Shown in pieces: positions 41,311 to 50,785 of a stretch of DNA of 64,000 bases. Position 1 is the stretch's first letter, and each line of letters starts with the position of its first letter. The stretch is from Streptomyces flaveus (GTDB lineage: Bacteria > Actinomycetota > Actinomycetes > Streptomycetales > Streptomycetaceae). The stretch covers positions 189,304-253,303 of the forward strand of contig NZ_BMPQ01000010.1 of the NCBI RefSeq assembly GCF_014647675.1. The letters are read 5' to 3'. The notes beneath the pieces are model-generated. The model searched no databases, was not told the origin of the DNA, and saw only the letters and a list, made by a program, of their open reading frames with translations. The translations under genes and the position numbers were made by a program.

Positions 41311-42531
41311 CTACGCGCGTCCGGCTTCAGCCATGTCGGACAAACCCTTCTGGCACACGTCATCCTCGTGTGCGCAGCTCACCGCGCGGTACGCGCCAAC
41401 ACCGATCTCGGCGAAGTTGCGCAGGCTCTCCGTACCCGGCTCGAAATAGCCGCCGTGGCCCTTCGCGCCCCATGCGGACAGCACCCGCGCCCCGAATCCC
41501 GAGGACACCGGATCGGCCCCGTGACCGAGCCAGCCGACCTCCATGTACGGCACGTCCTGGATCCAGTCGTCGGAGTCCCGCGTGGCCCACACCCGCGCGG
41601 AGGTGTGCAGTTGCCCGGCGTTCGCGACCCGCATCCCGGGGCTGCCCGCGACCGCGATGTCGGAGACCCGGGACGGCAGCGCGTCCGCGGCGACGCCGCA
41701 GACCACGGAGCCGTAGCTGTGGCAGTACAGCGCGATGGGTGAACGGCCGGGCAGCGTCCGTACAAGTGTGTTGAGCCGGACCGCGCCCTCCTCGGCGCGT
41801 ACGCCGGTGGCCGCGTCCATACCGAGCCCGCTGGGCGCCGTGTAATCGGCCCAGGCGATCACGGCCGTACGCGTACTCGGGCTCGCCGAGCGCTCCTCCA
41901 GGTACAGCGACCTCGCCATGCCGACGGGTGCGGAGAACTCGCGGTCGGTGCGCTGGAAGTTCAGTACGTCGGTGTCGACGCCCGGAACGACGACCGAGAC
42001 GCGCTGTGCCTTGCCCAGGTCTCCGAAGACCTCGGCGATCCGGCCCGCGCCCAGCGGGTCGAAGGCGAGGACCTGACGGTCCTTTTGCAGCAGGTCCTCG
42101 TAACGATGCATACGGCGGCCCGCCTCGTGCTGACCCGCGGGCGAGAGCCGTTCGTCGTACATGCGCTTTCGCTCGGTCCTGCGTGCTTCGTCGAGCGCGA
42201 TGCGGTTGGCGCGGTAGCGGAGTTTCACCGGCGCCCCGTTCATGTTGCCGACCGCGAGCGGATAGCGGGCGGCGAGCCGGTGGCGCTGCTGGACGTCGAG
42301 CGAGGCGAAGAAGCGGGCGAGGCGGGCCGGCGCGGAGTCCGGGTCCGGCAGCTCACGTCCGCCGATGCCGCCGCGTTCCCAGGCGGAGAGGGAGGCCTCG
42401 AGCGGTGTCGCCGCGGCTCTGTGGTTGCGTACGACGGTCCAGCCGGTGGTCGCCAGCATGACGAAGACGACGGCCAGAGCGAGGAGAGCGCGCCAGACGT
42501 TGAGCTGGGGAGGGGAGCCGAAGGAAGTCAC
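41311..42531 (-). CDS. DUF1023-family alpha/beta hydrolase, membrane-anchored
   Basis: The 406-residue protein has a single N-terminal transmembrane or signal segment (about 13-33). The alpha/beta hydrolase domain carries the nucleophile in CHSYGSVVCG (about 270) and a late His in GHGGYFEPG. DUF1023 proteins are common in actinobacteria and are probably extracytoplasmic esterases. The N-terminal region (about 40-160) is charged and helical. No clear operon partner. Confidence 0.86.
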   Translation of the reverse strand: MTSFGSPPQLNVWRALLALAVVFVMLATTGWTVVRNHRAAATPLEASLSAWERGGIGGRELPDPDSAPARLARFFASLDVQQRHRLAARYPLAVGNMNGAPVKLRYRANRIALDEARRTERKRMYDERLSPAGQHEAGRRMHRYEDLLQKDRQVLAFDPLGAGRIAEVFGDLGKAQRVSVVVPGVDTDVLNFQRTDREFSAPVGMARSLYLEERSASPSTRTAVIAWADYTAPSGLGMDAATGVRAEEGAVRLNTLVRTLPGRSPIALYCHSYGSVVCGVAADALPSRVSDIAVAGSPGMRVANAGQLHTSARVWATRDSDDWIQDVPYMEVGWLGHGADPVSSGFGARVLSAWGAKGHGGYFEPGTESLRNFAEIGVGAYRAVSCAHEDDVCQKGLSDMAEAGRA

Positions 42532-42627
42532 TGGGAGGACACACTAAGAGAACAAGAGTGTCTCGCGTTAACCGAGTGAGGGGGATCACGTTTCTTGTCG
42601 GGTAATTGGGCTAATCCGGGCTCAGTG

Positions 42628-42671
42628 GGAGTTAAAGCGTCACGCTGTGTGTAGGAGTTGAAGCGTCACGC
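42628..42671. repeat. Pair of 18-bp direct repeats
   Basis: GGAGTTAAAGCGTCACGC (42628-42645) recurs as GGAGTTGAAGCGTCACGC (42654-42671) with one mismatch and a 26-bp offset. The second copy covers the TetR stop codon. It may be a replication slippage product. Confidence 0.6.
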
Positions 42672-43331
42672 CGGGCCTTTGCCTCTTTTGCCTTGTATGT
42701 TCCAGTCCTTGGTCAACGCGGGCCCCACCTGGTCGAGGTAAGCGGTGGTCAGCGTGCGAATCGCCTCGACGCTGAGGTCCCCGCCCGTGCTCCACAGCCG
42801 CCCGGTCACCCGCATCACCCCGCTGAACACGGCCACCGCCACCCGCGGCCGCGGATCGGCGTCCACGTCCAGGCCCTCACGCTCGGCGATCAGTCGTGCG
42901 AGCTTCTCCTCCAGCTCCGCGGTGCGGCGCAGATGGACGGCGAGCAGGGCGGGCGTCGACTCGATCAGCTGGAAGGTGCGCATGTGCAGTTCGACCGGTA
43001 TGACGCTCTCGACGGTCTCGTTCAGGGTGTCCCAGTTCTCCAGGACGGCCCGGCGCAGCGCCTCCAACGGGCTCTCGTGGGGCGGGCGTTCGCGCACCAG
43101 GTCGAGGAAGTGCGCCTCCGTCATCTCCAGGACGGCGAACGCGGCCTCCTCCTTGCCCGCGAAGTAACGGAAGAACGTGCGCTGTGACACATCGACGGCT
43201 TCGGTGATCTCGTCGACGGTCGTCCGCTCGTACCCCTTGTCCGTGAACAGCTCCAGGGCGGCCCGCGCCAGCGCGTCCCTGGTCCGCTGCTTCTTGCGCT
43301 CGCGCAGCCCGGGTCGGGGCAGCGTGTCCAT
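42666..43331 (-). CDS. TetR-family repressor of the adjacent exporter
   Basis: The 221-residue protein has a TetR helix-turn-helix (ALARAALELFTDKGYERTTV, DEITEAVDVSQRTFFRYFAGKEEA) and a ligand domain of the TetR_C type seen in regulators of multidrug exporters. ATG 43331 follows GGGAGGG. It is divergent from the DHA2 transporter, with a palindrome between them at 43456-43478, so it should repress the exporter until a drug binds. Confidence 0.9.
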   Translation of the reverse strand: MDTLPRPGLRERKKQRTRDALARAALELFTDKGYERTTVDEITEAVDVSQRTFFRYFAGKEEAAFAVLEMTEAHFLDLVRERPPHESPLEALRRAVLENWDTLNETVESVIPVELHMRTFQLIESTPALLAVHLRRTAELEEKLARLIAEREGLDVDADPRPRVAVAVFSGVMRVTGRLWSTGGDLSVEAIRTLTTAYLDQVGPALTKDWNIQGKRGKGPA

Positions 43332-43455
43332 GGGCCCTCCCTTCCGGGCTGTCTGAGCTGCCCGAACTGTTCGCACCAAGCCTTGTTCGCTCCGAAGCCT
43401 TGCCCAAGCCTTTTTGTCCGGCTCACCCTATCCATGAGTGACGTGACAGTTACCG

Positions 43456-43478
43456 ACTTGTGAATCGATTCGTCAAGT
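43456..43478. promoter_or_regulatory. TetR operator candidate over the exporter promoter
   Basis: ACTTG ... GAATCGATTC ... CAAGT forms a dyad of 23 bp with a perfect 10-bp centre and a one-base asymmetry. It overlaps a TTCGTC -35 (43469-43474); TTAGCC (43493-43498) is the -10. The start of transcription would be almost at the ATG at 43507, suggesting a leaderless message. Confidence 0.6.
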
Positions 43479-43506
43479 GTCAGTGACTGTCGTTAGCCTC
43501 GAACGC

Positions 43507-45129
43507 ATGACTAGTCAGACCACTGTCGACAAGACGGGCTCGGGGGACAAGACGCCAGTCGTCCCGTCGGATCGGACAACGGACCGGGGGCTTCGCGGCC
43601 ACCCCTGGTTGACCCTCATCACTGTGGCCGTAGGCGTCATGATGGTCGCCCTCGACGGCACCATCGTGGCCATCGCCAACCCGGCCATCGCCACGGACCT
43701 GGGCGCCACCTTCGCCGACGTCCAGTGGATCACCAACGCGTACTTCCTCGCGCTCGCCGTCACGCTGATCACGGCGGGCAAGCTCGGCGACCGGTTCGGA
43801 CACCGGCAGACCTTCCTCATAGGCGTCGTGGGCTTCGCGGTGGCCTCGGGCGTCATCGGAATGTCCAGCTCCATCGCCATGGTCATCACGTTCCGCGTCT
43901 TCCAGGGCCTGTTCGGCGCGCTGCTGATGCCGGCCGCGCTCGGACTGCTGCGGGCCACCTTCCCCGCCGAGAAGCTGAACATGGCCATCGGTATCTGGGG
44001 CATGGTGATCGGCGCCTCCACAGCGGGCGGCCCGATCCTCGGCGGCGTACTCGTCGAGAACGTCAACTGGCAGTCCGTCTTCTTCATCAACGTCCCCGTC
44101 GGCATCCTGGCCGTCGTCCTCGGCGTGGTGATCCTCACCGACCACCGCGCCGAGAACGCGCCGCGCTCCTTCGACGTGCTCGGCATCGGGCTGCTCTCCG
44201 GCGCCATGTTCTGCCTGGTCTGGGCGCTCATCAAGGCCCCCGAGTGGGGCTGGGGCGACGGTATGACCTGGACGTTCCTGGGTATCTCCGTGCTCGGCTT
44301 CGCCCTGTTCGCGCTCTGGGAGACGAAGGTCAGGGAACCGCTCATCCCGCTGGCCCTGTTCCGTTCCGTACCGCTCTCGGCCGGTGTGGTCCTGATGGTG
44401 CTCATGGCCATCGCCTTCATGGGCGGCCTCTTCTTCGTCACCTTCTACCTGCAGAACGTGCACGGCATGAGCCCCATCGACGCGGGCCTCCACCTGCTCC
44501 CCCTCACCGGCATGATGATCGTCGGCTCACCCCTCGCGGGCGCCATGATCACCAAGGTCGGGCCGCGCATCCCGCTCGCGGGCGGCATGGCGTGCACGGC
44601 CATCGCCATGTACGGCATGTCGACGCTGGAGAAGGGCACCGGCAGCGGCGTCATGTCGATCTGGTTCGCCCTCCTCGGCCTCGGACTCGCACCCGTCATG
44701 GTCGGCGCGACCGAGGTCATCGTGGGCAACGCGCCGATGGAGCTCTCCGGTGTCGCCGGCGGTCTCCAGCAGGCGGCCATGCAGATCGGCGGCAGCCTCG
44801 GTACGGCGGTCCTCGGCGCCGTGATGGCCTCCAAGGTCGACAGCGACCTCGCGGGCAACTGGGCGGACGCCAAGCTTCCGCCGCTCAACGAGGCCCAGCT
44901 CCACCAGGCCTCCGAGGCGGTCCAGGTCGGCGCCGCGCCGGTGCCGCCGGACACCCCGGCCCCGATCGCGGAGAAGATCACGGAAGTCGCCCACGACACG
45001 TTCATCTCCGGTATGAGCCTGGCCAGCCTGGTCGCCGCAGGGGTCGCCGCCGTCGCGGTCCTCGTCGCCTTCCTCACCAAGCGCGGCGCCAACGCGGACG
45101 CCGCGGGTCCGGGGGCGGGGCACATCTAG
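43507..45129 (+). CDS. DHA2-family drug:proton antiporter (EmrB/QacA type)
   Basis: The 540-residue membrane protein has about 14 transmembrane segments. VALDGTIVAIANPAI is the family's acidic motif D in segment 1 and GKLGDRFGHRQ is motif A. GVVLMVLMAIAFMGGLFFVTF lies in the second half. It exports drugs or natural products. ATG 43507 follows the predicted promoter directly. Its divergent TetR partner implies drug-inducible expression. A terminator follows. Confidence 0.93.
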   Translation: MTSQTTVDKTGSGDKTPVVPSDRTTDRGLRGHPWLTLITVAVGVMMVALDGTIVAIANPAIATDLGATFADVQWITNAYFLALAVTLITAGKLGDRFGHRQTFLIGVVGFAVASGVIGMSSSIAMVITFRVFQGLFGALLMPAALGLLRATFPAEKLNMAIGIWGMVIGASTAGGPILGGVLVENVNWQSVFFINVPVGILAVVLGVVILTDHRAENAPRSFDVLGIGLLSGAMFCLVWALIKAPEWGWGDGMTWTFLGISVLGFALFALWETKVREPLIPLALFRSVPLSAGVVLMVLMAIAFMGGLFFVTFYLQNVHGMSPIDAGLHLLPLTGMMIVGSPLAGAMITKVGPRIPLAGGMACTAIAMYGMSTLEKGTGSGVMSIWFALLGLGLAPVMVGATEVIVGNAPMELSGVAGGLQQAAMQIGGSLGTAVLGAVMASKVDSDLAGNWADAKLPPLNEAQLHQASEAVQVGAAPVPPDTPAPIAEKITEVAHDTFISGMSLASLVAAGVAAVAVLVAFLTKRGANADAAGPGAGHI

Positions 45130-45153
45130 GCAGCCGTTCACCCACCGAGTCTG

Positions 45154-45184
45154 ACGCCCTGTCGGGTTCGCCCGGCGGGGCGTT
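45154..45184 (+). terminator. Terminator of the exporter gene
   Basis: ACGCCC-TGT-CGGG and CCCG-GCG-GGGCGT pair around a TTCG tetraloop, 25 bp after the exporter stop. Confidence 0.7.
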
Positions 45185-45417
45185 CGCCTATCAGGGTGAC
45201 AGGTGTCCGTACGACTTTCGTACGGGCCTTGTCGGCGGCCAGAGTGGTTCAACTGATCCGTACGCCACGGCAGTCGGGCCAGGCCGCGGCGCGCCGCCGG
45301 AGGGGGATGGCGCGCCGCGGATCCAACTCTGGTCCCGGAGAGCGGGTCTAGGGATGACGAACCGGGGTACTCGCCGCATCGAGCCCGAACCGGCAGCAAA
45401 AGTCCAGGGAGTTGATG

Positions 45418-45723
45418 ATGGCGGGCTTCGGACACACCACGCGCAAGCACCCCCGCTCACGGGGCCGGACGTGGCATCGGAGTGGGCCGGATCGCGCGAC
45501 GCTCGGAATCATCGGAGCCATCTGCGCGGTCGCCGGCTTCTTCACACTGGGCATCATTCTCGGCCCGGTGGCGATCGCCTGCGGCTGGCTCGCCATGGGA
45601 CGCAGCTGGAGCGGCGCCCGCCCGGTACCGGCACTGATAGCCGTGGTGCTGGGCACGATCGACACGGTCCTGGCGATCGTCTGGCTCGCCGGGACAGGGA
45701 CACCCGCGGCCGGAATGTTCTGA
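45418..45723 (+). CDS. DUF4190 small membrane protein
   Basis: The 101-residue protein has two hydrophobic hairpin segments: TLGIIGAICAVAGFFTLGII and ALIAVVLGTIDTVLAIVWLA, with a Gly-Pro turn and a conserved GRSWSG loop between them. DUF4190 is a family of unknown function widespread in actinobacteria. ATG 45418 is chosen; ATG 45415 and TTG 45412 are in frame. CAGGGAG is upstream. No operon partner. Confidence 0.75.
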   Translation: MAGFGHTTRKHPRSRGRTWHRSGPDRATLGIIGAICAVAGFFTLGIILGPVAIACGWLAMGRSWSGARPVPALIAVVLGTIDTVLAIVWLAGTGTPAAGMF

Positions 45724-45794
45724 TCCGCGGTCCGCGGGACGTGAGGGAGCCCCGCGCTCCGTCAGGGGCGCGGGCGGTCACCTGTATACGAGCC

Positions 45795-46550
45795 CTACGT
45801 ACGGCTCTTCTCGGGGACCTTCCCTGAAGAATCGGACAGCGCGGCGACCTGGGCGCGCAGTGCCCGTACCTCCTCCGCGAGGGCCTCGATCGCGGCCGTC
45901 TGCCGTCGCTCCTCCACGTCGTCCGACTCGAAGCGGGCGATGAACCAGGCCGCGATATTGGCGGTGACGACACCGAGCAGGGCGATCCCGGAGAGCATCA
46001 GCCCGACCGCGATCATGCGGCCGAGGCCGGTCGTCGGCGCGTGGTCGCCGTAGCCGACGGTCGTCATGGTGGTGAACGACCACCACACCGCGTCCCCCAT
46101 CGACTTGATGTTGCCGTCCGGCGACTCCCGTTCGACGGACAGCACGGCGAGTGAGCCGAACATCATCAGCGCGACCACGGCACCCGCGACGTACGTGGTG
46201 AGCCGGATCTGCGTGGCCATCCTGGCCCGCTGCCCGACAAGCAGCACCGTGGCCACGACCCGGAGCAGCCGTAGCGGCTGGATCAGCGGCAGCAGTACGG
46301 CGCACAGGTCGAGCCAGTGCGTGCGCACGAACTCGCCCCGCCGCTCGGTCAGTACGAGCCGGACGAGGTAGTCGAGGGAGAAGGCTCCCCACACGACCCA
46401 CTCCACTACCTCGCACGCTTCTGTCACGGCCTGACTGGCGTCGGGCCAGATGATCGGCACCGCGTAGGCGGCGGCGAACACCACCGCCAGCCCCATCAGC
46501 GGCTGCTGAGTGCGCCGCTCCCAACGATGTTGTGCCGATCGCTCGTCCAT
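45795..46550 (-). CDS. Voltage-gated-type potassium channel
   Basis: The 251-residue protein has the six-segment channel layout. S4 is a shortened basic helix (LRLLRVVATVLLVGQR), the pore reads SFTTMTTVGYGDHAP with the K+ filter TVGYGD near 167, and S6 follows. The C-terminal helix (about 205-240, heptad-like RRQTAAIEALAEEVRALRAQ) should form a tetrameric coiled coil. Few Arg residues in S4 make voltage dependence uncertain. Confidence 0.9.
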   Translation of the reverse strand: MDERSAQHRWERRTQQPLMGLAVVFAAAYAVPIIWPDASQAVTEACEVVEWVVWGAFSLDYLVRLVLTERRGEFVRTHWLDLCAVLLPLIQPLRLLRVVATVLLVGQRARMATQIRLTTYVAGAVVALMMFGSLAVLSVERESPDGNIKSMGDAVWWSFTTMTTVGYGDHAPTTGLGRMIAVGLMLSGIALLGVVTANIAAWFIARFESDDVEERRQTAAIEALAEEVRALRAQVAALSDSSGKVPEKSRT

Positions 46551-46588
46551 ACCATGTGCCTCCGGCGGTTGGGCGGCTGCGGGTTGAC

Positions 46589-46890
46589 TGTGGCTGGTCG
46601 CGCAGTTCCCCCGCGCCCCTGGGTGGGTGGTGGGTCGGGGCCGTGGGCCGGTGCGTCAGCCCGTCGCAGGCCGGGCGTACGCCCCGGCGTTGGTACACGG
46701 TCCTGGTTCTCCGAGACCGAAGCTACGCGACGGGCATAGGACGCACCGGCCCACGGCCCCTCCCGCCGGTGGGAGGAAGCGGGTTTCGTTGTGGCTGGTG
46801 AGCATGATGGCGGACGGTTCCGGGAGCGCCCCTTTTAGGGGCGCGGGGCTGTGACATTAGCGGCTCCGCCGCGGGGCGCGACCAGCCACA
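46589..46890. repeat. 302-bp intergenic element bounded by 15-bp inverted repeats
   Basis: TGTGGCTGGTCGCGC (46589-46603) and GCGCGACCAGCCACA (46876-46890) are perfectly complementary. Inside are 21-bp perfect inverted arms (46637-46657 with 46740-46760) and a GCGCCCCTTTTAGGGGCGC hairpin (46828-46846). No coding reading is convincing. The 46551-46942 gap contains nothing else. Confidence 0.75.
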
Positions 46891-46942
46891 ACGGACCTGC
46901 AGTCAAGGAACGGACCTTGGAAACCCTCTCCAAGCGGAGCGC

Positions 46943-49690
46943 CTACGCGTCGCCGCCCGCCGCGCCCGGATCCGCCGCCGAAACATCCAGCAGCTGATAC
47001 CGGTCGACGGCCTGCTTGAGGGCCGAGCGATCGACCTTCCCCTCGCGGGCGAGCTCCGTGAGGACCGCGACCACGATCGACTGGGCGTCGATGTGGAAGT
47101 AGCGGCGAGCGGCCCCGCGGGTGTCCGCGAAGCCGAAGCCGTCGGCGCCCAGGGACTGGTACGTACCGGGCACCCAGCGCGAGATCTGATCCGGAACCGA
47201 CCGCATCCAGTCGGAAACCGCCACGAACGGCCCCTCGGCATCCGACAGCTTCCGCGTCACATACGGAACGCGCTGCTCCTCCTCGGGATGCAGAAGGTTG
47301 TGCTGCTCCACCTCCACGGCCTCGCGCCGCAGCTCGTTCCAGGAGGTCGCCGACCAGACGTCCGCCTTGACGTTCCACTCCTCGGCGAGGATCTTCTGCG
47401 CCTCGACGGCCCACGGCACCGCGACACCGGACGCCATGATCTGCGCCGGAATGGAGCCCGAAGTACCCGCCGAGAAGCGGTGGATGCCCTTGAGGATGCC
47501 CTCGACGTCCACGCTCGCAGGTTCGGCCGGGTGCTGGATCGGCTCGTTGTAGACGGTGAGGTAGTAGAAGACGTCCTCGCCGTGCGGGTGCTCCTCGGAG
47601 GAGCCGTACATCCGGCGCAGCCCGTCCCGCACGATGTGCGCGATCTCGAACCCGTAGGCCGGGTCGTACGCGACACAGCCCGGGTTCGTCGAGGCCAGCA
47701 ACTGCGAGTGTCCGTCCGCGTGTTGCAGACCCTCACCGGTCAGCGTCGTACGCCCGGCGGTCGCACCCAGTACGAATCCGCGCGCCAGTTGGTCGGCCAT
47801 CTGCCAGAACTGGTCACCGGTGCGCTGGAACCCGAACATCGAGTAGAAGACGTACACCGGGATCAGCGGCTCGCCATGCGTCGCGTACGCCGAACCCGCC
47901 GCGATCAGCGAGGCCGTACAGCCCGCCTCGGAGATGCCGTCGTGCAGCATCTGCCCGGTCGGCGACTCCTTGTACGCGAGCAGCAGGTCGCGGTCGACGG
48001 CCTCGTACTGCTGGCCAAGCGGGTTGTAGATCTTCGCACTCGGGAAGAACGAGTCCATGCCGAACGTGCGGTACTCGTCCGGCGCGATCAGCACGAACCG
48101 CTTGCCGATCTCCTTGTCCCGCATGAGGTCCTTCAGCAGCCGTACGAACGCCATCGTCGTGGCGATCGACTGCTGACCGGAACCCTTCTTCACACTCGCG
48201 TACGTCTTGTCCTCGGGGAGAGCCAGCGGCTTCGAGCGCACGACGCGGGTCGGGACGTATCCGCCCAGTCCCTTGCGGCGGTCGTGCATGTACTGGATCT
48301 CCTCCGAGTCGCGGCCCGGGTGGTAGTACGGCGGTGCGCCGGACTCCAGCTCCTTGTCCGAGATCGGCAGGTGCAGGCGGTCGCGGAAGCCCTTGAGATC
48401 GGCGACCGTCAGCTTCTTCATCTGGTGCGTGGCGTTACGGCCCTCGAAGTTCGGGCCGAGGGTCCAGCCCTTGACGGTCTGCGCGAGGATCACGGTCGGC
48501 TGGCCGGTGTGCGCCTTGGCCGCCGCGTACGCCGCGTAGACCTTCTTGTGGTCGTGACCGCCGCGCCCGAGGTGCAAGATCTGGTCGTCGGTCATGTTCT
48601 CGACCATGGCCCGCAGCCGGTGGTCGTCACCGAAGAAGTGCTGGCGGATGTACGCACCGGTCTCGGTGGCGTACGTCTGGAACTGGCCGTCCGGCGTGGT
48701 GTTCAGCCTGTTGACCAGCACACCGTCGCGGTCCTGGGCGAGCAGCGGGTCCCAGGTGCGGTCCCAGACCAGCTTGATGACGTTCCAGCCGGCACCGCGG
48801 AACTGCGACTCCAGCTCCTGGATGATCTTGCCGTTGCCGCGCACCGGGCCGTCGAGCCGCTGGAGGTTGCAGTTGACGACGAAGGTCAGGTTGTCCAGGC
48901 CCTCGCGCGCGGCGATGGACAGCTGGCCGAGCGACTCCGGCTCGTCCATCTCGCCGTCGCCGAGGAAGGCCCATACGTGGGACTTGGAGGTGTCCGCGAT
49001 GCCGCGTGCCTCCATGTAGCGGTTCATCCGCGCCTGGAAGATCGCGCCCAGCGGGCCGAGGCCCATGGAGACGGTCGGGAACTCCCAGAAGTCCGGCATC
49101 GAGCGGGGGTGCGGGTAGCTGGACAGTCCGTCCGGATACTTCGACTTCTCCTGGCGGAAGCCGTCGAGCTGCCGCTCGGAGAGGCGGTCCAGCATGAACG
49201 CGCGCGCATAGATGCCCGGCGAGGCGTGTCCCTGGAAGAAGACCTGGTCGCCGCCGTCGCCCTCGTCCTTGCCGCGGAAGAAGTGGTTGAAGCCTACGTC
49301 GTACAGCGAGGCGGAGGAGGCGAAGGTGGCGATGTGGCCGCCGACGCCGATGCCGGGCCGCTGGGCCCGCGAGACCATGACCGCGGCGTTCCACCGGGTC
49401 GCGTTCAGGATCTTGCGCTCGATCTCCTCGTTGCCGGGGAAGAACGGCTCGTCCTTGGTCGCGATGGTGTTGACGTAGTCCGTGCTGCGCATCTCGGGCA
49501 CGGCCACGCGCTTCTCGCGGGCCCGCTCGATCAGACGCAGCATCAGATACCGGGCTCGCTCCCGGCCGCGCTGGTCGACAGCGGCATCGAGGGAATCGAG
49601 CCACTCCTGGGTCTCTTCGGGATCGAAGTCAGGTACCTGACTCGGAAGGCCGCCAATGATGATCGGGTTGCGATCGGGTCCGGAAGCCAC
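46943..49690 (-). CDS. aceE: Pyruvate dehydrogenase E1 component, homodimeric
   Basis: The 915-residue thiamine-diphosphate enzyme decarboxylates pyruvate for the pyruvate dehydrogenase complex. The diphosphate-binding motif starts GDGEMDEPESLGQLSIA (about 243) and ends in NLTFVVNCN. FHHFF-like GFNHFFRGKDEGDGGDQVFFQGH and EGLQHADGHSQL are family hallmarks. GTG 49690 has AAGGAACAGC before it. It is monocistronic, with E2 and E3 expected elsewhere, as usual in actinobacteria. The 480-bp upstream gap is likely regulatory; direct GGAAAC repeats lie near 49811-49822. Confidence 0.96.
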   Translation of the reverse strand: MASGPDRNPIIIGGLPSQVPDFDPEETQEWLDSLDAAVDQRGRERARYLMLRLIERAREKRVAVPEMRSTDYVNTIATKDEPFFPGNEEIERKILNATRWNAAVMVSRAQRPGIGVGGHIATFASSASLYDVGFNHFFRGKDEGDGGDQVFFQGHASPGIYARAFMLDRLSERQLDGFRQEKSKYPDGLSSYPHPRSMPDFWEFPTVSMGLGPLGAIFQARMNRYMEARGIADTSKSHVWAFLGDGEMDEPESLGQLSIAAREGLDNLTFVVNCNLQRLDGPVRGNGKIIQELESQFRGAGWNVIKLVWDRTWDPLLAQDRDGVLVNRLNTTPDGQFQTYATETGAYIRQHFFGDDHRLRAMVENMTDDQILHLGRGGHDHKKVYAAYAAAKAHTGQPTVILAQTVKGWTLGPNFEGRNATHQMKKLTVADLKGFRDRLHLPISDKELESGAPPYYHPGRDSEEIQYMHDRRKGLGGYVPTRVVRSKPLALPEDKTYASVKKGSGQQSIATTMAFVRLLKDLMRDKEIGKRFVLIAPDEYRTFGMDSFFPSAKIYNPLGQQYEAVDRDLLLAYKESPTGQMLHDGISEAGCTASLIAAGSAYATHGEPLIPVYVFYSMFGFQRTGDQFWQMADQLARGFVLGATAGRTTLTGEGLQHADGHSQLLASTNPGCVAYDPAYGFEIAHIVRDGLRRMYGSSEEHPHGEDVFYYLTVYNEPIQHPAEPASVDVEGILKGIHRFSAGTSGSIPAQIMASGVAVPWAVEAQKILAEEWNVKADVWSATSWNELRREAVEVEQHNLLHPEEEQRVPYVTRKLSDAEGPFVAVSDWMRSVPDQISRWVPGTYQSLGADGFGFADTRGAARRYFHIDAQSIVVAVLTELAREGKVDRSALKQAVDRYQLLDVSAADPGAAGGDA

Positions 49691-50169
49691 GCTGTTCCTT
49701 CGCTTTCAGGGAGGCCGTTCTTCTCGGTTTTTCTTGGTTCTTGCTCGGTGTTGTCGTCGGCGTTCTCGCCGTTGTCCTTGAGAGTCGCACCGGTCCCCAT
49801 CGTGTACCTCGGAAACGGAAACGTCACCTCTACCGAGGGGTAACCAGCGCGTTCGCGCGGTTCTCCGGGGGAGGGTTCCGGCAAATCGCAACGATACGCC
49901 CGACCCGTAACGCGTTCCGCAAAGCCATTCGAGTCCCGTACCCTCATAGGGTTCCGAAATTCACAAAGCGGGCAGATCGCTGTGATGTGCGTCACCTGGG
50001 GCCATGATGGGCTGTCTGGGGTTGCGGCGACACCGCCAGGATCGTCACCGTTTCGGCGGTCTCGACGGCCGGGTACTTGCGCGATCCGTCCCGCCCGTGT
50101 GGACTACGGCCAATGCTTCGCGCACGCGCGTGGCTTGAACCTTTACCAAACATGATCAGGAGGCAACCC

Positions 50170-50607
50170 GTGAGCGCGACCGCGGACCACGCGGAGGAGC
50201 GGACGAGCCTGGCCGCCAGGCTGGGATTCCAGCCCGAGCAGGTGGTCCAGGAGATCGGCTTCGACGACGACGTCGACCAGGAGCTCCGCGAGGCCATCGA
50301 GGAAGTCATTGGCAGCGAGCTCGTGGACGAGGAGTACGACGACGTCGCAGACGCCGTGGTGCTCTGGTTCCGTGACGACGACGGCGACCTGACGGATGCG
50401 CTGGTGGATGCCACCACGTACGTCGAAGAGGGCGGCGCCATTCTGCTGCTGACGCCGAAGACCGGCCGTGACGGCTACGTGGAGGCCAGCGACATCGCCG
50501 AAGCCGCGACGACCGCGGGGCTGTCCCAGACCAAGAGCATCAGCGTGGGCAAGGACTGGAGTGGCAGCCGGTTGGCTACGCCCAAGGCGGCCAAGTCGAA
50601 GAGGTGA
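50170..50607 (+). CDS. DUF3052 family protein
   Basis: The 145-residue acidic protein (LGFQPEQVVQEIGFDDDVDQ, then ELREAIEEVIGSELVDEEYDDVADAVVLWFRDDDGDL) belongs to DUF3052, found next to aceE and the peroxiredoxin gene in many streptomycetes. The function is unknown. GTG 50170 has AGGAGG seven bases upstream. A strong terminator follows. Confidence 0.92.
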   Translation: MSATADHAEERTSLAARLGFQPEQVVQEIGFDDDVDQELREAIEEVIGSELVDEEYDDVADAVVLWFRDDDGDLTDALVDATTYVEEGGAILLLTPKTGRDGYVEASDIAEAATTAGLSQTKSISVGKDWSGSRLATPKAAKSKR

Positions 50608-50638
50608 CGCTGCCGCTGGGCCGAACGTTCTCGTAGTA

Positions 50639-50676
50639 CCGGAGGGGCTCGCTTGCGCGAGCCCCTCCGGGGTTTT
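50639..50676 (+). terminator. Terminator of the DUF3052 gene
   Basis: CCGGAGGGGCTCGC (50639-50652) and GCGAGCCCCTCCGG (50657-50670) form a perfect 14-bp stem with a TTGC loop; GGTTTT follows. Confidence 0.88.
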
Positions 50677-50785
50677 GTGGGCCCACAGCCGAGAAACGGC
50701 CCACTCGAGGGGGCCTGGGGGCGCAGCCCCGGTGATCGTAAGGTGGAGTCTGCCCGACGAACCCCCAGGAAGGGATGGCAGGACC

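Noticed and set aside
49691..50169. Riboswitch upstream of aceE or DUF3052
   Set aside because: I could not find a conserved riboswitch core; only short GGAAAC repeats and minor hairpins are visible.
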